NCBI GenBank assembly: GCA_040220895.1
Contig: JAVJVY010000019.1
Location: forward strand, 124,001-188,000
From: UBA11591 sp040220895
GTDB taxonomy: Bacteria > Bacteroidota > Bacteroidia > Flavobacteriales_E > Vicingaceae
DNA: 64,000 nt
Reading direction: 5' to 3'
The position numbers and the translations under genes were made by a program. Of this stretch, positions 61,238 through 64,000 are shown in pieces. Within the stretch, counting starts at the first letter, position 1. Each line of letters starts with the position of its first letter. The notes under the pieces were generated by a model. That model saw only the letters and a list, made by a program, of their open reading frames with translations, ran no database searches and had not been told where the DNA came from.

Positions 61238-61795
61238 TTACTTTTTATAATAGACGACAGCTTTGCAGTTGCATGGTGGTTCACCACATTCAGGACATTT
61301 ATAGCCTTTTTTCAGACTATCATCTTTCCAGAAGCCTTTGATTTCAAGTATTTTTTTACCCCCTAGTTTTAGCATTATCTGTTCAAATGCATTGAGCGAT
61401 TTTCTTTTCCAGATTATACCAATAACCGATGCATTAGGGTTCTGATCAAAAGCGAACATAGTCAGGCCGGTGCCTATTCCTTGTCCTGCAATAGTTGGCA
61501 TCACAGCAACGGTCTTGATAATACAGATCTTTCTTTCAGGGGACTTTTCTTTCAACGCTTTCAGTCCGCTAACTTTCAATACTCGTTCGACTGTGACCAA
61601 GTCACCCATTATAAAGTATATGAAACCCAACACCTCTTCGGCTTTCAAGGCGATGACGAAAAAGTGATTTTCGGTCGTCATCTGATTTGCTATTTGATCC
61701 GATGTCATGTAGGACCTACCAAATTGCCTGCTGGCTAAGGATTCAATGGAATAAATATGCCGAGGCTCGGCATATTGAAAATGAACAAGGCTCAA
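61238..61795 (-). CDS. GNAT-like acetyltransferase with C-terminal cysteine cluster
   Basis: A 185-residue protein with a GNAT fold: N-terminal YSIESLASRQFGRSYMTSDQI, central EVLGFIYFIMGDLVTVERVL, and the acetyl-CoA segment IIKTVAVMPTIAGQGIGTGLTMFAF. The last 25 residues carry a cysteine set YKCPECGEPPCNCKAVVYYKK (C-x2-C-x4-C-x1-C), a likely zinc or metal site not part of the normal GNAT fold. Its start overlaps the hutI stop by 4 bases (ATGA), so it is made together with HutI. The acceptor is unknown. Confidence 0.75.
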   Translation of the reverse strand: MSLVHFQYAEPRHIYSIESLASRQFGRSYMTSDQIANQMTTENHFFVIALKAEEVLGFIYFIMGDLVTVERVLKVSGLKALKEKSPERKICIIKTVAVMPTIAGQGIGTGLTMFAFDQNPNASVIGIIWKRKSLNAFEQIMLKLGGKKILEIKGFWKDDSLKKGYKCPECGEPPCNCKAVVYYKK

Positions 61796-63021
61796 TTCAG
61801 TTTGCCGTTGATTACTATTTTTTCGATGTGATTTTCACCGAAGGAATATGGAAGGTATGCCAGCGAAGGGAGTTTTTTGGTCACTATAAAATTCGCCTTC
61901 TTTCCTTTTTTTATACTGCCAACTTCCTTCGCTAACTCAATGGCAAAAGCCCCGTTTATGGTTGCGGCATTGAAAGCTTCTTCCGGAAGCATCCCTAATT
62001 TGATGCACGCCAGTGAAACAACAAAAGCCATGTTTCCGCTTGGTGTTGACCCCGGATTGAAGTCGCTTGCCAGGGCTAGAGGAATATTTGCCTGCAACAA
62101 TTTGCGTGCGGGTGAATAGGGGATGGAAAGGAAAAAGGAGCACGACGGCAAAAGAGTGGCAATGCAGTCACCATTGGACAACGCGGCGATATCTTTCTCA
62201 TCGGCTATTTCCAGGTGATCCACCGAAAGGGCATTCTTCTCAACTGCGAGTGGAACACCACCAATAATATTGAATTGGTTGACATGAATTTTGGCCTTCA
62301 ATCCAAAATCATTTCCCTTGTCCACAATTCGCCGGGTATCGTCCAGATCGAAGTAGCCCTTCTCACAAAACACATCCACAAAGTCGGCTAAGCCTTCGCG
62401 AGCCACTTCGGGTAACAGGTGGTTCACAACCATGTCGATATATTCAGATTTTCTACCTGTGTATTCAGCAGGTACGGCATGCGCCGCTAAAAAAGTTGAC
62501 TTTATAGGTATCCATTCCAATTCCCTCAGTCTTCTGATAACCCGCAGCATTTTTAATTCTGACTTAAGGTCTAAACCGTAACCGCTCTTGATTTCTATAG
62601 CTCCGGTACCCATCTCAATGACCTGCTTCAAACGGAATTTTGATCGCTCAAAAAGATCGTCTTCACTCATGCCCCGTAGTTTATTAGCAGAGTTTAGAAT
62701 CCCACCGCCCCTTAGAGCTATTTCTTCATAACTCAATCCTTTGATCCTGTCGACAAATTCACCATCCCTGGGGGCCGCATAGACCAAATGGCTATGAGAA
62801 TCGCAGAACGAAGGCAATACAAATCGATCACTAAGGTCAGTAACGATTGAAACCTCTGGAACTTCACTCATGTCACCGAAATCTTTGATTTTACCATCTT
62901 CTGTCATTAGCCAGGCATTATCCAGACGATCTAGTCGGGACATTTCTTCTCCTCTCAGAGCCTTTTTGTTTCCCTGGTCAATACCAAAAAGTGTTTTGAT
63001 GTTCGTGAATAAATGGCGCAT
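61792..63021 (-). CDS. hutI: Imidazolonepropionase
   Basis: Hydrolyses imidazolonepropionate to formiminoglutamate in histidine breakdown. The 409-residue chain has the metal site CDSHSHLVYAAPRDGEFVDRI, IALRGGGILNSANKLRG, GTGAIEIKSGYGLDL, STFLAAHAVPAEY and IHVNQFNIIGG, and the late Asp/Asn in LASDFNPGSTPSGN. ATG at 63021 gives the normal start MRHLFTNIKTLFGI; an upstream ATG at 63081 would add 20 hydrophobic residues. No other hut gene is near. It is divergent from aroC. Confidence 0.93.
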   Translation of the reverse strand: MRHLFTNIKTLFGIDQGNKKALRGEEMSRLDRLDNAWLMTEDGKIKDFGDMSEVPEVSIVTDLSDRFVLPSFCDSHSHLVYAAPRDGEFVDRIKGLSYEEIALRGGGILNSANKLRGMSEDDLFERSKFRLKQVIEMGTGAIEIKSGYGLDLKSELKMLRVIRRLRELEWIPIKSTFLAAHAVPAEYTGRKSEYIDMVVNHLLPEVAREGLADFVDVFCEKGYFDLDDTRRIVDKGNDFGLKAKIHVNQFNIIGGVPLAVEKNALSVDHLEIADEKDIAALSNGDCIATLLPSCSFFLSIPYSPARKLLQANIPLALASDFNPGSTPSGNMAFVVSLACIKLGMLPEEAFNAATINGAFAIELAKEVGSIKKGKKANFIVTKKLPSLAYLPYSFGENHIEKIVINGKLN

Positions 63022-63088
63022 GGTCACAAAGGTTATAAATATCAGTAAATACCACCATTTTTTCTCGTAGCCGGCGGTCAATAAATGA

Positions 63089-63096
63089 TAAATTTG
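63089..63096 (+). promoter_or_regulatory. -7 element of the aroC promoter (TAAATTTG)
   Basis: TAAATTTG matches TAnnTTTG and ends 5 bases before the aroC ATG, so the transcript would be nearly leaderless. No TTTG at the normal upstream distance. Confidence 0.4.
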
Positions 63097-63101
63097 CCTT
63101 C

Positions 63102-64000
63102 ATGTCTGGAAATTCATTTGGCCGCGTTTTTAAATTAACCAGTTTTGGAGAATCACATGGCCCTGCCATCGGTGGAATAATCGAAGGTTGTCCGGCCGGA
63201 ATAGTGATCGATCAGGACTTCGTTCAGGCCGAATTGGATAAAAGAAGACCAGGTGGAACGGCCATTGGAACCAAGCGCAAGGAAGAAGATAAGATCGAAT
63301 TCCTCTCGGGTATTTTTGAAGGGATGAGCACTGGAACCCCAATAGGCTTTATTATTAAGAACAAGGACAGTGCATCTTCCGATTACAATACACTCATGGA
63401 TGTCTACCGTCCATCTCATGCAGATTATACCTATGAAAGTAAGTACGGAATGCGCGATCATCGAGGAGGTGGAAGATCATCTGCCAGGGAAACCGCAACC
63501 AGGGTTGCGGCTGGTGCAATCGCAAAGTTGTTGCTTCAGGGAGAAGGCATTTCAGTGCATGCCTACGTTTCATCTGTTGGAGATTGTGTTCTTAAAAAAT
63601 TCTATACGGAATTGGATTTGTCATTGACATACGAAAGCCCTGTCCGTTGTCCAGACAAGCACCTGGAATCTTTTATGATGAATCACATAGACAAGGTTCA
63701 AAAGGACGGAGACAGTGTTGGTGGAACAATAACAGGCGTTGTCAAAGGATTGCCGAGTGGGCTTGGTGAACCTGTGTTTGATAAACTCCAGGCCGTGTTG
63801 GCCCATGCCGTAATGAGTATTAACGCCGTCAAAGGATTCGAGTATGGCAGTGGCTTTGCCTCAAGTGCCATGCACGGTTCCGCTCATAACGATGAAATGT
63901 ATTCAGAGGGTGGAAAAATTAAGTTCAGAACAAATTATAGTGGTGGAGTGCAAGGGGGCATTAGCAATGGTGCAGATATATACTTCAAGGCTGCTTTCAA
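63102..64000 (+). CDS. aroC: Chorismate synthase (3' end missing)
   Basis: Makes chorismate from EPSP, the branch point of aromatic amino acids, folate and quinones. The first 299 codons are present; the frame is open to the window edge. Signatures are GESHGPAIGGIIEG at the N-terminus, YGMRDHRGGGRSSARETATRVAAG, and SAMHGSAHNDE with the FMN-site histidines. ATG at 63102 begins MSGNSFGRVFKLT, the usual start. No riboswitch or leader peptide is visible. Confidence 0.96.
   Translation, partial: MSGNSFGRVFKLTSFGESHGPAIGGIIEGCPAGIVIDQDFVQAELDKRRPGGTAIGTKRKEEDKIEFLSGIFEGMSTGTPIGFIIKNKDSASSDYNTLMDVYRPSHADYTYESKYGMRDHRGGGRSSARETATRVAAGAIAKLLLQGEGISVHAYVSSVGDCVLKKFYTELDLSLTYESPVRCPDKHLESFMMNHIDKVQKDGDSVGGTITGVVKGLPSGLGEPVFDKLQAVLAHAVMSINAVKGFEYGSGFASSAMHGSAHNDEMYSEGGKIKFRTNYSGGVQGGISNGADIYFKAAF

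Overview
This window is a stretch of chromosome from a member of the Bacteroidota, most likely a gliding, Flavobacteriia-like lineage. The evidence is gldF and gldG, three large secreted proteins with type IX secretion (T9SS) signals or C-termini, family-typical genes (DUF1599, BT_3928-type DoxX protein, fused ribBA, PorE-like TPR/PD40 protein), and several promoters of the Bacteroidota type (TTTG ... TAnnTTTG). There is no prophage, CRISPR array, transposase or plasmid module. Most of the window is conserved housekeeping DNA with long cell-envelope genes inserted between.

Layout. 1-6.1 kb: end of a metallo-beta-lactamase hydrolase, a membrane-anchored EEP phosphodiesterase/nuclease, ribBA diverging from ruvX-def-TPR lipoprotein, then cdaA (c-di-AMP synthesis) and folP on the minus strand. 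6.2-21.7 kb: one long, tightly packed plus-strand run: DUF1599, DoxX/BT_3928, an orphan DppB-type permease, tpiA, prmA, a 1488-residue exported protein of unknown function, plsY, and a 1967-residue TPR/PD40/coiled-coil protein ending in two SPOR domains. 21.7-22.5 kb: clpS, tRNA-Arg(ACG) and a 121-bp tandem repeat with nested palindromes. 22.5-35.7 kb: a T9SS-type repeat protein, an AT-rich non-coding gap, an orphan propeller-type LytS-like histidine kinase, a DUF389 membrane protein and a 1703-residue secreted G8/PKD-type protein. 35.9-45.3 kb: gabD, lipoproteins, DUF2797, sucD-fabG-vWA protein and a secreted trypsin-like protease. 45.3-50 kb: dnaN, a DUF4340 protein, gldG and gldF on the minus strand. 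50.1-58.4 kb: lysC-lysA, an M1 aminopeptidase, prmC, ribD, an EamA transporter and a YigZ protein. 58.4-64 kb: an SPFH/Arc-repressor operon with a palindromic site at its promoter, a GNAT enzyme, a second SPFH (prohibitin) protein, a small helical protein, a second GNAT with a cysteine-rich tail coupled to hutI, and the 5' part of aroC.

How they work together. Central metabolism (tpiA, sucD, gabD, hutI), cofactors (ribBA, ribD, folP), lysine/diaminopimelate and aromatic amino acids (lysC, lysA, aroC), lipid synthesis (plsY, fabG) and translation maturation (def, prmA, prmC) are mixed with envelope genes: gliding ABC components, T9SS cargo, peptidoglycan-binding SPOR protein and SPFH scaffolds. 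The most interesting unexplained items are the PorE-like protein that carries SPOR instead of an OmpA-type anchor, the giant unknown protein between prmA and plsY, the SPFH-Arc operon with its candidate autoregulatory operator, and the nested palindromic repeat behind tRNA-Arg. No completely new system could be demonstrated from sequence alone.
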